The notes beneath the pieces are model-generated. The model saw nothing but the letters and a program-made list of their open reading frames with translations. It did not search any database and was not told where the DNA came from. From NCBI GenBank assembly GCA_002790175.1, contig PFUQ01000233.1, positions 1-23,522 of the forward strand: a stretch of 23,522 nt of DNA, written 5' to 3'. This DNA is from Flavobacteriales bacterium CG_4_9_14_3_um_filter_32_8 (GTDB taxonomy: Bacteria; Bacteroidota; Bacteroidia; Flavobacteriales_E; Vicingaceae). Of the stretch, positions 15,959 through 23,522 are shown in pieces (position 1 is the first letter of the stretch; the number at the start of each line of letters is the position of its first letter). The position numbers and the translations under genes were made by a program.

Positions 15959-18088
15959 ATGAAATCTATTCGACTATCTTTAATAATGATTGTATTGTTT
16001 GTCATTTCAGCAAACACTTATGCTCAAAATATAAAAACTGGTAATTGGTGCAGAACCGACCAATACATGCAAGAAAAATACAATCAAAACCCAGCATTAT
16101 TAATCCAAAATGAATTAATAGAACAATATATTTTAGATCATCGCGAAGAAATTAAAGCAAGCACAAATGATAAAAAAACCATTAATTTTATTATTCCAGT
16201 GGTTTGGCATGTTGTTTCCTACAATGGCAATGGTTATGTTTCTAAAGCAGATATTGATGATCAAATGCTTACTTTAAACGAAGATTATCAACGATTAAAT
16301 GCGGATGCAGTAAATACAAGACCACAATTTGCTCCTTATGCAGCAGATGTTCAGGTAGAATTTAGGCTTGCACACCTTGATCCTAATGGAAATTGCACCG
16401 AAGGAATAGTAAGGGTTGAATCTCCTTTAGCCGAAAATGCTGATGACAATGTAAAATCGGTTAGTTATTGGAATAGTAAAAAATATTTTAATATTTGGAC
16501 AGTATTATCCTTTGCAGGAGATAATCCTCCTTCCATCATCTTGGGCTATGCACAATTTCCAGCTTCTGGAATTAATGCCACTTATGGTGTTGTTGTTAGA
16601 TATAATTATGTAAGTAGAACTGATAGAACTTTATCTCATGAAGTAGGTCATTGTATGGGGTTGTACCATACATTTCAAGGCGGTTGTTCAGGAAGTAGTT
16701 GTGCTTCGGCTGGAGATAACTGTTGTGATACACCGCCAGTAGATGTTGCTACTTATGGTTGCCTTACAACACAAAATACTTGTAATACTGATGCCAATGG
16801 ACCAGACCCATGGGCAAGTACTAACATGGAAGATCAAATAGAAAATTACATGAGTTATGATGCCTGTCAGAATATGTTTAGTCAAGATCAAAAAACTCGA
16901 ATGAATACTTATTTGAATTCAACAAGCACAAGTACAGGATTAAAACAATTAACAACTCCCGCCAATCTTTCATTTACAGGAACAGCAGACCCTTATGGAC
17001 CAGTTACCTGTGCACCAATTGCAGATTTTACTTACGATAAAGAATTTATTTGTGAAGGATCTTCAGTTACTTTTACTGATGAATCCTATAATGCTATACC
17101 TACTGCTTGGAATTGGACTTTTATAGGAGGAACACCATCTTCTTCATCTGTTGCAAATCCAACAATAACTTATAACACTGCAGGAACATATAGTGTAACT
17201 CACCAACCATCCACCTCTGCTGGAAGTGATGTCATTACAAAAACCAATATCATAACAGTTAGTTCATTAACAGCAGATTATGTAGGACCAATCATTGATG
17301 GCTTCGAAAATACTACTCAATTTAATAATGATTGGATACTCGGGAATGGTTCAGATGCATATAATTGGGAAAATACTACTTTAGCGGCAGCAACTGGAAC
17401 TCATTCAATCAGAATAAATAATTATAGTGTGCCTTCTAGTAGTTCTGATGTAGATTATATTGTTAGCCCTTCTTATGATTTATCTGCATCAGCTAATAAA
17501 TTGGTTAAATTTAAAGTCGCATTTGCTAAAAAAATAGCAGGAAATACAGATCGATTAATGGTTTATTATTCTTTAAATTGTGGTGGTACATGGATACTTA
17601 AGATGCCTATTACTACAGGTAATTTAAAAACTGCTCCAGATCAAACAACCCCCTTTATTCCCAATTCATCACAATGGGTAGAAAAAACTATTGATTTTAC
17701 TTCTTTAGGTGCTTCAACAAACATTCGATTGAAATTTCAATTTGAATCTGCAGGTGGAAATAACATCTATTTGGATGATATTAATATTGGAGGAGCTGTT
17801 GGTGTTGATGAATTCTTTGATAATATTGGAAGTTTTTATGTCTATCCAAATCCAACTCATTCGAATGCTCAAATTTCATTCAATTTAATAAAAGATGTAA
17901 AAAATCTTAGTATCAAGATTAGAAATACTCTTGGTCAAGTTGTTACCGAAGTTGTAAATGGACAATCATTCAATTCTGGAAAATATACTCTGAAAATCGA
18001 TGAAGAAAGAAAATTAGCATCAGGTATTTATTTTGTTGAATTTAACGCTGATAAAAACAGTAAAACAAAAAAATTAATAATTCAATAA
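15959..18088 (+). CDS. Secreted zinc metalloprotease (M43/pappalysin-like) with PKD, jelly-roll-like and T9SS type A domains
   Basis: A 709-residue secreted protease. A signal peptide (1-22, ending TYAQ) is followed by a pro-region and a metzincin catalytic domain (about 75-325). The zinc site is HEVGHCMGLYH (H227, E228, H231, H237), followed by Cys-rich SGSSCASAGDNCCDTPP and the Met-turn ENYMSYDACQNMF (M298). This order is that of the M43 family (cytophagalysin, pappalysin). A PKD-like domain (about 354-435; TAWNWTFIGGTP) and a jelly-roll domain resembling choice-of-anchor or MAM modules (about 446-612; YLDDINIGG) follow. The type A sorting domain (615-709) has VYPNPTHSNAQISF and ASGIYFVEF. 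Its substrate is unknown; a nutritional or surface-remodelling protease is likely. A close paralogue follows, separated by a terminator and its own promoter. Confidence 0.93.
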   Translation: MKSIRLSLIMIVLFVISANTYAQNIKTGNWCRTDQYMQEKYNQNPALLIQNELIEQYILDHREEIKASTNDKKTINFIIPVVWHVVSYNGNGYVSKADIDDQMLTLNEDYQRLNADAVNTRPQFAPYAADVQVEFRLAHLDPNGNCTEGIVRVESPLAENADDNVKSVSYWNSKKYFNIWTVLSFAGDNPPSIILGYAQFPASGINATYGVVVRYNYVSRTDRTLSHEVGHCMGLYHTFQGGCSGSSCASAGDNCCDTPPVDVATYGCLTTQNTCNTDANGPDPWASTNMEDQIENYMSYDACQNMFSQDQKTRMNTYLNSTSTSTGLKQLTTPANLSFTGTADPYGPVTCAPIADFTYDKEFICEGSSVTFTDESYNAIPTAWNWTFIGGTPSSSSVANPTITYNTAGTYSVTHQPSTSAGSDVITKTNIITVSSLTADYVGPIIDGFENTTQFNNDWILGNGSDAYNWENTTLAAATGTHSIRINNYSVPSSSSDVDYIVSPSYDLSASANKLVKFKVAFAKKIAGNTDRLMVYYSLNCGGTWILKMPITTGNLKTAPDQTTPFIPNSSQWVEKTIDFTSLGASTNIRLKFQFESAGGNNIYLDDINIGGAVGVDEFFDNIGSFYVYPNPTHSNAQISFNLIKDVKNLSIKIRNTLGQVVTEVVNGQSFNSGKYTLKIDEERKLASGIYFVEFNADKNSKTKKLIIQ
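17006..18085 (+). repeat. C-terminal half of protease 1, duplicated at 19304-20380
   Basis: The PKD-like, jelly-roll and sorting domains (from TCAP, residue 350) are strongly conserved between the two proteases; long runs such as PTAWNWTF and NIITVSSLTADYVGPIIDG are identical. At the DNA level a 36-base stretch is exactly shared (17999-18034 and 20294-20329). The N-terminal halves are also homologous but clearly less alike. Confidence 0.8.
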
Positions 18089-18113
18089 CAACTTCCACTA
18101 TTATGATTAACCT

Positions 18114-18145
18114 AAAGTACCGAATTAATTCGGTACTTTTTTTTT
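18114..18145 (+). terminator. Rho-independent terminator after the first metalloprotease
   Basis: A perfect 11-bp stem, AAAGTACCGAA paired with TTCGGTACTTT, with loop TTAA, is followed by a run of T to 18145. It lies 25 bp after the stop at 18088 and is one of the cleanest terminators in the window. It indicates that the two proteases are separate transcription units. Confidence 0.9.
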
Positions 18146-18181
18146 GATTTTATCACAAAAACACCTAATCTTCAACCGAAT

Positions 18182-18193
18182 ATGTAATTACAT
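18182..18193. repeat. 12-bp palindrome upstream of the second metalloprotease promoter
   Basis: ATGTAATTACAT is a perfect 12-bp inverted repeat, ending 22 bp before the -7 element at 18216 and so covering the expected -33 region. It could be a regulator-binding site. In AT-rich DNA such palindromes also arise by chance. Confidence 0.3.
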
Positions 18194-18215
18194 GTATGAA
18201 TTAAAATATTTTAAT

Positions 18216-18223
18216 TAAATTTG
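18216..18223 (+). promoter_or_regulatory. Candidate promoter -7 element for the second metalloprotease gene
   Basis: TAAATTTG matches TAnnTTTG. It gives a leader of about 27 bases to ATG 18257 or about 72 bases to ATG 18302. No TTTG is seen at -33. Confidence 0.45.
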
Positions 18224-18301
18224 AGGAGCATAAGACTTAACTAAAACTAATTTTTTATGAACACGAAGTCTCACAAATACAAACAAATAAAATATAAAAT
18301 T

Positions 18302-20383
18302 ATGCGTAAAACAATCAAACTTTTATTTTCCACAACATTGCTTGCACTTTTTTCTGTTAATGCATTCTCTCAGGTTGATTTAAGTGAACCCGATAGAATT
18401 TATTGTGGAACAGCTGTTATTAATAATCAAAGATTAGCAGAGAACCCATTGATTCAATATATAATGGATGAACAAAATAGACTAGCAAAAGAATATGAAA
18501 AAAATCATGATGCTAGTAAAATGGGTGTAATTAGTTATACCATTCCTGTGGTTTATCACATTATTCATAACAATGGACCAGAAAATGTTTCAAAAGCAAC
18601 AATTGAAGCCTCTATTGCTAATTTAAACGAAGATTTTCAAAAATTAAATGCAGACATTAGTCAAGTAGTTTCAGCTTTTACTGGAATTGCTGCTGATTGT
18701 GAAATACAATTTAGATTGGCACATAAAGATCCTAATGGAAATTGTACCGAAGGTATTACTAGAACAGTTTCTACTCAAACTTATGCAGCAGGTGAGGGTG
18801 TGAAAAGTTTAGTGAATTGGAATGCATCAGGTACACAAAAATATTTACAAATATGGGTTGTAGAAACATTATCGAGTGGCGCTGGAGGCTATTCTTACTA
18901 TCCTGGATATGCACCTAGTGGAAGTGCTGAAGGAGTTGTTATTCGTTCTGCTCAATTAGGAAACTCAGTAACTCACGAAGTAGGTCATTATTTGAATTTG
19001 CCTCACTGTTGGGGAAATTCTAACGATCCTGGATTAGCTGGAAATTGTAGTGGTGATGATGGCGTTTCGGATACACCCAATACAATTGGAAATACTACTT
19101 GTAATACTTCTGCTGTTTCTTGTAGTAGTTTAGACAACGTTCAAAATTATATGGAATATTCATTTTGTGAACGAATGTTTACCAATGGGCAAAAAAGTAG
19201 AATGCATTCTGCCTTAAATTCCAGTATAGGTACACGTAATAATTTATGGTCATCCGCCAATTTAATTGCTACTGGAACGAATAATCCTTATGGAGCAGTT
19301 ACTTGCGCACCTGTTGCTTTATTTTCTTATAATAAAGAATTTATTTGCGAAGGAGCTTCAGTTACTTTTACTGATGATTCTTACAATGCGATACCCACTG
19401 CTTGGAATTGGACCTTTACTGGAGGGACACCTTCTACTTCATCAGTTGCAAATCCTACAATTACCTATAATACGGCTGGAGTTTATAGTGTAACTCATCA
19501 ACCATCTACCGTTGCAGGCTCTGGTTTACTAACAAAAACAAATATTATCACAGTGAGTTCTCTAACTGCTGATTATGTTGGACCAATTATCGATGGCTAT
19601 GAAAACACAACACAATTTAATAATGATTGGATGATTGATGCAACTCCAACATCTGGACAAACATGGGCGAATACTACTGCTGCAGCTACAACAGGAACAA
19701 GATCAGTTAGAATTCGAAATTATTCCACCACATCAGATGGTGAGGTAGATGAATTAATTAGTCCTTCTTACGATATTTCTACAGCTACCACAAAAACAAT
19801 GACTTTTAAACAAGCATTCGCCAAAAAAACATCAGGAGATACTGATAAACTTTTAGTTTATTATTCAACTGATTGTGGAGCAACTTGGCTGTTAAAACTT
19901 CCTTTAACAGCTACAAGTTTAACTACAGCTCCTACTCATACTAATGAATTTGTTCCTATATCTACCGAATGGGTATTAAGAACTGTTAGTTTATCCTCTA
20001 TTGGAACCTCAACCAATGTGAGGTTTAAGTTTGCATTTACATCTGGTGGAGGAAATGATATTTATATTGATGACATCAATATTGGTGGATTAGTTGGAAT
20101 AAACGATTATTCAAATACTTTTGGAAGTTTTAGTGTATTTCCTAATCCAACTAATTCAAGTGCTCAAATTTCTTTTAATCTGATAAAAGATGTTAATCTG
20201 TTAAAAATTAGTGTTAGAAATGCGGTAGGGCAAGAAGTAACAAATGTGGTGAATGGTCAATCTTTTAATGCAGGTAAATACACGCTAAAAATAGATGAAG
20301 AAAGAAAATTAGCATCAGGTATTTATTTTATAGAATTTAATGCAGATAATAATATAAAAGTTCAAAAATTAATAGTTCAATAA
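18302..20383 (+). CDS. Secreted zinc metalloprotease, paralogue of the preceding gene, T9SS type A cargo
   Basis: A 693-residue protein with the same architecture as its upstream neighbour: signal peptide (MRKTIKLLFSTTLLALFSVN, cut near AFSQ), pro-region, zinc domain with HEVGHYLNLPH (H225, E226, H229, H235) and Met-turn QNYMEYSFCERMF (M284), PKD-like domain, jelly-roll domain and type A sorting domain (FPNPTNSSAQISF to the C-terminus). ATG 18302 is chosen because the signal peptide begins there; the in-frame ATG at 18257 would add 15 polar residues in front. Compared with the first protease, the loop after the zinc site is different (NSNDPGLAGNCSGDDGVSDT) and the Gly before the third His is replaced by Asn. 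This suggests a different cleavage preference after duplication, which is inference. Confidence 0.93.
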   Translation: MRKTIKLLFSTTLLALFSVNAFSQVDLSEPDRIYCGTAVINNQRLAENPLIQYIMDEQNRLAKEYEKNHDASKMGVISYTIPVVYHIIHNNGPENVSKATIEASIANLNEDFQKLNADISQVVSAFTGIAADCEIQFRLAHKDPNGNCTEGITRTVSTQTYAAGEGVKSLVNWNASGTQKYLQIWVVETLSSGAGGYSYYPGYAPSGSAEGVVIRSAQLGNSVTHEVGHYLNLPHCWGNSNDPGLAGNCSGDDGVSDTPNTIGNTTCNTSAVSCSSLDNVQNYMEYSFCERMFTNGQKSRMHSALNSSIGTRNNLWSSANLIATGTNNPYGAVTCAPVALFSYNKEFICEGASVTFTDDSYNAIPTAWNWTFTGGTPSTSSVANPTITYNTAGVYSVTHQPSTVAGSGLLTKTNIITVSSLTADYVGPIIDGYENTTQFNNDWMIDATPTSGQTWANTTAAATTGTRSVRIRNYSTTSDGEVDELISPSYDISTATTKTMTFKQAFAKKTSGDTDKLLVYYSTDCGATWLLKLPLTATSLTTAPTHTNEFVPISTEWVLRTVSLSSIGTSTNVRFKFAFTSGGGNDIYIDDINIGGLVGINDYSNTFGSFSVFPNPTNSSAQISFNLIKDVNLLKISVRNAVGQEVTNVVNGQSFNAGKYTLKIDEERKLASGIYFIEFNADNNIKVQKLIVQ
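19304..20380 (+). repeat. C-terminal half of protease 2, duplicated from/to 17006-18085
   Basis: This is the counterpart of the conserved C-terminal region of the first protease. Identity is highest in the PKD-like segment and at the sorting domain, including the shared 36 bases at 20294-20329. The jelly-roll part is more diverged. Confidence 0.8.
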
Positions 20384-20404
20384 CACAAATTGTAGTTAAT
20401 AATT

Positions 20405-20441
20405 AAAATGCTCTCGAGAAATTTCTTGAGTGCATTTTTTT
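20405..20441 (+). terminator. Terminator after the second metalloprotease, possibly bidirectional
   Basis: AAATGC-CTC-AGAAA pairs with TTTCT-GAG-GCATTT with two imperfect positions, followed by a T run to 20441. It lies 22 bp after the stop at 20383. On the minus strand the T run is only four bases, so it may act more weakly for the convergent coiled-coil gene ending at 20468. Confidence 0.75.
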
Positions 20442-20467
20442 ATTAAAGGATGTTCTAAAGCGATAAA

Positions 20468-21085
20468 TTAATGAGAATTTTTATTAATCTCATCTTGTAA
20501 TTTTCGCATTATTTCCTGCTCTTTTTTCAATGAATTTTTTCGATAAGATTCAAATTCACTTTCTAGTTGAACTATATCTTCATTTATTTTACTTGTTTTA
20601 GATTGGTAACGCTTAAACCTACTAATGATGATGATTAGTAATAGTAATAGCACGATGATAATACTACAAAAAATAATATTATAATAAGATTTATTGATGT
20701 TAATACCAAAAAGACTGATAGTATTGATATTCTCATTAATACTATCAGTAGTATTTTGATTTCCTTTTTTTAGTTCAGCAACTTCTTTTTCTAAAGCATT
20801 TATTTTTAGTTTAAATTCTGGTGTGGATTGACTGGTCGAAACCAATTCTTTTCGAATTATTTTTAATGAATCGATTACATGATCTCGCACTTTTAATAAA
20901 GAAGTTTTTCTGATTAATCGAAATTCTTTAAATGATGAAGATTTTGTAAGAATGTAATCAAACTGATTTTCAATTGTTCCAGAATCAAGCTCTGGTTGTT
21001 TAATGTTAACACTGTCGTTTTGCCCAAATATTTCTATTGAAGTAAACATTAGAAAGGCAATGGCTATTAAATAATGTTTTATCAT
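20468..21085 (-). CDS. Coiled-coil single-pass membrane protein of unknown function, downstream of der
   Basis: A 205-residue protein with a signal peptide (about 1-22, ending IEIFGQ), a charged region with coiled-coil character (about 55-120; KINALEKEVAELKKG), one transmembrane segment (about 136-155, a run of I/V/L) and a cytoplasmic coiled coil rich in Lys and Glu (about 160-203; ESEFESYRKNSLKKEQEIMR). I recall similar proteins next to der in other Flavobacteriia, often carrying the name tRNA (guanine-N1)-methyltransferase. Nothing here resembles a methyltransferase, so that name should not be used. It starts 5 bp after the der stop and is probably in the era-der transcript. A scaffold or envelope role is possible but unsupported. 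Confidence 0.82.
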   Translation of the reverse strand: MIKHYLIAIAFLMFTSIEIFGQNDSVNIKQPELDSGTIENQFDYILTKSSSFKEFRLIRKTSLLKVRDHVIDSLKIIRKELVSTSQSTPEFKLKINALEKEVAELKKGNQNTTDSINENINTISLFGININKSYYNIIFCSIIIVLLLLLIIIISRFKRYQSKTSKINEDIVQLESEFESYRKNSLKKEQEIMRKLQDEINKNSH

Positions 21086-21090
21086 GACAT

Positions 21091-22401
21091 TTATTTTTTT
21101 CTCATAAAAATTTGTATCGGCACACCAGCAAAATCAAAATTTTCTCGCAATTTGTTTTCTAAAAATCGTTTATATGGATCTTTTACATACTGCGGCAAGT
21201 TACAAAAAAATGCAAAACAAGGTGCATGTGTTGGAAGTTGGGTGATAAATTTAATTTTTATCCACTTTCCTTTTAATGCAGGAGGTGGATATTGATTGAT
21301 AATTGCCAACATTACATCATTTAATTGTGATGTAGAAATTTTTCGATTTCGATTTTCATAAACTCGAACAACTTCTTCTAATGCTTTGTGGATTCTTTGT
21401 TTATTGATTACCGAGGTAAATACAATAGGAACATCTGTAAAAGGAGCTAATTTTCTTCTAATCTGTTCCTCATAAATTTTTGCTGTATTCGTTTCTTTTT
21501 CTACTAAATCCCACTTGTTTACTAAAATTACGATTCCTTTATTATTACTAATGGCTAACTGAAAAATGTTCATGTCTTGTGCCATAATTCCTTCGGTAGC
21601 TTCAATTATCAAGATACACACATCAGAATTTTCAATAGATCTTACAGCTCTCATAATGGAGTAAAATTCTACATCCTCATTAATTTTCCCCTTTTTCCTT
21701 ATTCCAGCAGTATCAATTAATTTTAAGTCAAAACCAAAAGCATTAAATTTGGTGGTAATGGAATCTCTAGTTGTACCAGCAATATCAGTTACAATATTCC
21801 TATCAATTCCAATTAAAGCATTTAGTAAAGAAGATTTTCCAACATTTGGCCTGCCCACTATTGCCAATCGTGGAATTCCTTCATCATCCTCGTTTTCTTT
21901 TTTGTCTTTTAAATTTTTAACTACTTCATCTAATAACTCACCAGTTCCGCTTCCACTAACAGAAGAAATATTAAAAATTTCATCAGAAATGCCTAAACCA
22001 TAAAAAATACTCGAATCTGCTATCCTTGCATTGTTATCTACTTTGTTAGAAACAAGAATAATTTTTTTATTGGAACGTCTAAGAAGGTTGGCTACAGTTT
22101 GGTCTAGGTCTGTGATTCCTGATGTAACATCAACAACAAAAAGTATAAGATCACACTCCTCAATCGCAATAACAACTTGTTTTCTTATTTCAGCTTCAAA
22201 AATATCTTTCGAACCTTTTACATAGCCACCAGTATCAATTAAAGTGAAATTTTTCCCATTCCAATCCACTTTTCCATAATGCCTGTCGCGTGTAACACCA
22301 CTAGCCTCATCTACTATTGCACTTCTCGATTCTGTTAATCGGTTAAACAAGGTTGATTTTCCTACGTTTGGTCTTCCTACTACTGCTACTATATTTCCCA
22401 T
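21091..22401 (-). CDS. der: Ribosome-assembly GTPase Der (EngA)
   Basis: A 436-residue double GTPase required for maturation of the 50S ribosomal subunit. The first G domain has GRPNVGKST (9-17), DTGG (56-59) and NKVD (119-122). An acidic linker (about 165-175) leads to the second G domain with GRPNVGKSS (183-191), DTAG (230-233) and NKWD (295-298). A KH-like C-terminal domain follows (about 350-436; PPPALKGKWIKIKFITQ and NFDFAGVPIQIFMRKK). The length and order are normal. The gene begins 13 bp after the era stop, so two ribosome-biogenesis GTPases are encoded together. Confidence 0.97.
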   Translation of the reverse strand: MGNIVAVVGRPNVGKSTLFNRLTESRSAIVDEASGVTRDRHYGKVDWNGKNFTLIDTGGYVKGSKDIFEAEIRKQVVIAIEECDLILFVVDVTSGITDLDQTVANLLRRSNKKIILVSNKVDNNARIADSSIFYGLGISDEIFNISSVSGSGTGELLDEVVKNLKDKKENEDDEGIPRLAIVGRPNVGKSSLLNALIGIDRNIVTDIAGTTRDSITTKFNAFGFDLKLIDTAGIRKKGKINEDVEFYSIMRAVRSIENSDVCILIIEATEGIMAQDMNIFQLAISNNKGIVILVNKWDLVEKETNTAKIYEEQIRRKLAPFTDVPIVFTSVINKQRIHKALEEVVRVYENRNRKISTSQLNDVMLAIINQYPPPALKGKWIKIKFITQLPTHAPCFAFFCNLPQYVKDPYKRFLENKLRENFDFAGVPIQIFMRKK

Positions 22402-22414
22402 CTTATCTGCTAAA

Positions 22415-23296
22415 TTATCTATTTAAATAACCAAATCGTTTTAATTGGGCTTCATTATTTCGCCAATCTTTATTTACTTTCACATAAAGTTCTAAAAACA
22501 CTTTTTTATCTAAGAAAATTTCTATGTCTTTTCGAGCCAAAGTTCCTATTTTTTTTAATTCTTTACCTTGATGTCCAATAATAATACCTTTTTGTGAATC
22601 TCTTATCACCATTATTATTGCCCTAATTCTGATGATATTTGGTTCTTCTCTAAATTCTTCAATTTCTACTTCGCAAGAATATGGAATTTCTTTTTTGTAG
22701 TTCATGAGGATTTTTTCTCTGATAATTTCTGAAACAAAAAACTTCTCAGGTCGATCAGTCATCGTGTCTTTATCATAAAAAGGAGGAGATTCTGGTAACA
22801 ACGCTTTTATTTCTAAAACCACTTGCTCTACATTAAAATTATGAAGAGCAGAAATGGGGAATATTTTTGCTTGAGGAAGTTGTTCTTTCCAATAATTGAC
22901 TTTATCTTCTAAAATGCCTTGGTCTATTTCATCAATTTTGTTGATTAATAAAAGAATTGGAGTAGTCGTTTTTTTTAGTTTTTCAAAGATTTCTTTGTCT
23001 TTAAATTCTTTTTCTTTCACCTCCACCATCAATAAAATAACGTCAGCATCGGATATGGCTGAATTCACAAAGTTCATCATTCCTTCGTGCATTTTATAGG
23101 CAGGATCAATAATGCCAGGTGTGTCAGAAAAAACAATTTGATGTTCCTCATCATTAACAATACCTAAAATACGATGACGTGTAGTTTGTGCTTTAGCCGT
23201 AATAATCGACAATCTTTCACCAACTAAAACGTTCATGAGTGTTGATTTTCCTACGTTTGGACTACCAATTATATTTACAAAGCCAGCTTTATGCAT
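22415..23296 (-). CDS. era: Ribosome-assembly GTPase Era
   Basis: A 293-residue GTPase that binds the 3' end of 16S rRNA during 30S assembly. The G domain shows GSPNVGKST (11-19), the effector region AQTTRHRILGI (36-46), DTPG (58-61) and NKID (119-122). The C-terminal KH domain carries VIRDSQKGIIIGHQGKELKK (230-249) with the GxxG loop at 241-244 (GHQG), and ends with the usual VKVNKDWRNNEAQLKRFGY. Length and start (ATG 23296) are typical. It is the first gene of era-der-coiled-coil protein. I see no exact TAnnTTTG in front of it; the nearest minus-strand match is TTTCTTTG at about 23321-23328, with one mismatch. Confidence 0.97.
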   Translation of the reverse strand: MHKAGFVNIIGSPNVGKSTLMNVLVGERLSIITAKAQTTRHRILGIVNDEEHQIVFSDTPGIIDPAYKMHEGMMNFVNSAISDADVILLMVEVKEKEFKDKEIFEKLKKTTTPILLLINKIDEIDQGILEDKVNYWKEQLPQAKIFPISALHNFNVEQVVLEIKALLPESPPFYDKDTMTDRPEKFFVSEIIREKILMNYKKEIPYSCEVEIEEFREEPNIIRIRAIIMVIRDSQKGIIIGHQGKELKKIGTLARKDIEIFLDKKVFLELYVKVNKDWRNNEAQLKRFGYLNR

Positions 23297-23336
23297 TATT
23301 TATTAGATTAATTTATGATACAAAGAAACAAAATAT

Positions 23337-23344
23337 TATATTTG
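23337..23344 (+). promoter_or_regulatory. Candidate promoter -7 element for the tRNA-like sequence
   Basis: TATATTTG matches TAnnTTTG exactly, about 37 bp upstream of the tRNA-like 5' end and divergent from era. It suggests that a transcript begins near 23351 and runs into the tRNA-like region. Confidence 0.45.
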
Positions 23345-23381
23345 CAGCCCAATAACGATAACAGTTCTTTTGAAAATATAT

Positions 23382-23447
23382 CGCGGGGTAGAGCAGTTGG
23401 TAGCTCATCGGGCTCATATCCGTCAGTTGACGGACGTCCGTTCGAGT
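23382..23447 (+). pseudogene. Initiator-tRNA-Met-like 5' half with an aberrant 3' half
   Basis: The 5' acceptor strand CGCGGGG, D arm GAGC-AGTTGGTA-GCTC and the start of an anticodon arm TCGGG-CTCAT match a Bacteroidota tRNA-fMet(CAU). From 23419 on the match fails. The expected CCCGA stem is replaced by CCGTC, the variable region is about 11 bases, and after a T-loop-like TTCGAGT the sequence turns A-rich with no second T-stem strand and no CCCCGC acceptor end. As written it cannot fold into a normal cloverleaf. Either it is a broken tRNA copy or the sequence is misassembled near the window edge. Confidence 0.6.
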
Positions 23448-23493
23448 AAAAAATGAAGAAGAAAAAGGATTTGTGATAGTCCTAAAAATATAT

Positions 23494-23522
23494 CGCGGGG
23501 TAGAGCAGTTGGTAGCTCATCG
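23494..23522 (+). tRNA. 5' part of a tRNA-Met-like gene, truncated by the window end
   Basis: Twenty-nine bases identical to the start of the upstream copy: acceptor CGCGGGG, D arm, and the first bases of the anticodon stem. The anticodon lies beyond the window, so the identity rests on similarity to the first copy. This could be the intact gene, with the upstream copy a partial duplicate. Confidence 0.45.

Larger units (their letters stand above)
23373..23522 (+). repeat. Direct repeat of the tRNA 5' half with 112-bp period
   Basis: Bases 23373-23410 recur exactly at 23485-23522, where the window ends, so the true repeat length is unknown. The shared segment includes AAAATATAT plus the first 29 bases of the tRNA-like sequence. 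Confidence 0.9.

Noticed and set aside
23382..23457. A complete functional tRNA-Met gene.
   Set aside because: The 5' half is convincing, but the anticodon stem does not close and the second T-stem strand and acceptor 3' strand are missing.
23453..23476. A short open frame (ATG with four Lys codons, then Asp, Leu and stop) between the two tRNA-like copies.
   Set aside because: Seven codons in A-rich spacer are expected by chance and nothing supports translation.

Overview
The window is AT-rich DNA from a member of the Bacteroidota, most likely a Flavobacteriales-type organism. Three things point there. Four encoded proteins end in type IX secretion system (T9SS) sorting domains and one is a PorP/SprF-family protein. 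Most candidate promoters match the Bacteroidota -7 element TAnnTTTG. Start codons generally lack a Shine-Dalgarno sequence. I cannot name a genus from the sequence.

Layout, left to right. (1) The 3' end of a T9SS type A cargo gene, closed by a strong hairpin terminator. (2) A leftward housekeeping cluster rnpA > yidD > S41 C-terminal processing protease. (3) Divergent from rnpA, a tightly packed rightward cluster: PAP2 phosphatase, crcB fluoride channel, PafA-type alkaline phosphatase and an unknown lipoprotein; the genes overlap by 1 bp or are 2 bp apart. (4) gyrB with its own promoter and a bidirectional terminator. (5) A leftward three-gene surface cassette: small exported protein > 1626-residue modular adhesin with a type B (CHU_C-like) sorting domain > PorP/SprF. 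(6) Divergent from that cassette, a cystathionine gamma-synthase/lyase gene. (7) Two tandem paralogous secreted zinc metalloproteases (HExxH, M43-like), each with a PKD-like domain, a jelly-roll-like domain and a type A sorting domain. (8) A leftward cluster era > der > coiled-coil membrane protein. (9) At the right edge, an initiator-tRNA-Met-like 5' half followed by a non-tRNA sequence, then the same 5' half again 112 bp later, cut by the window end.

The accessory biology is cell-surface and secreted: the adhesin with its adjacent PorP/SprF partner, the protease pair and the T9SS cargo at the left edge probably all use the same outer-membrane secretion machine, whose core genes are not in this window. 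The PAP2-crcB-pafA-lipoprotein unit looks like a phosphate-scavenging and ion-homeostasis unit. The rest is core genome.

The most notable structures are a three-module higher-order repeat inside the adhesin, a PAP2 gene whose conserved N-terminus extends upstream of any conventional start codon, the protease pair with conserved C-terminal halves, and the aberrant tRNA-like repeat at the right edge. I found no clear evidence of a wholly new system. The adhesin cassette is the best candidate for a locus of specific interest.
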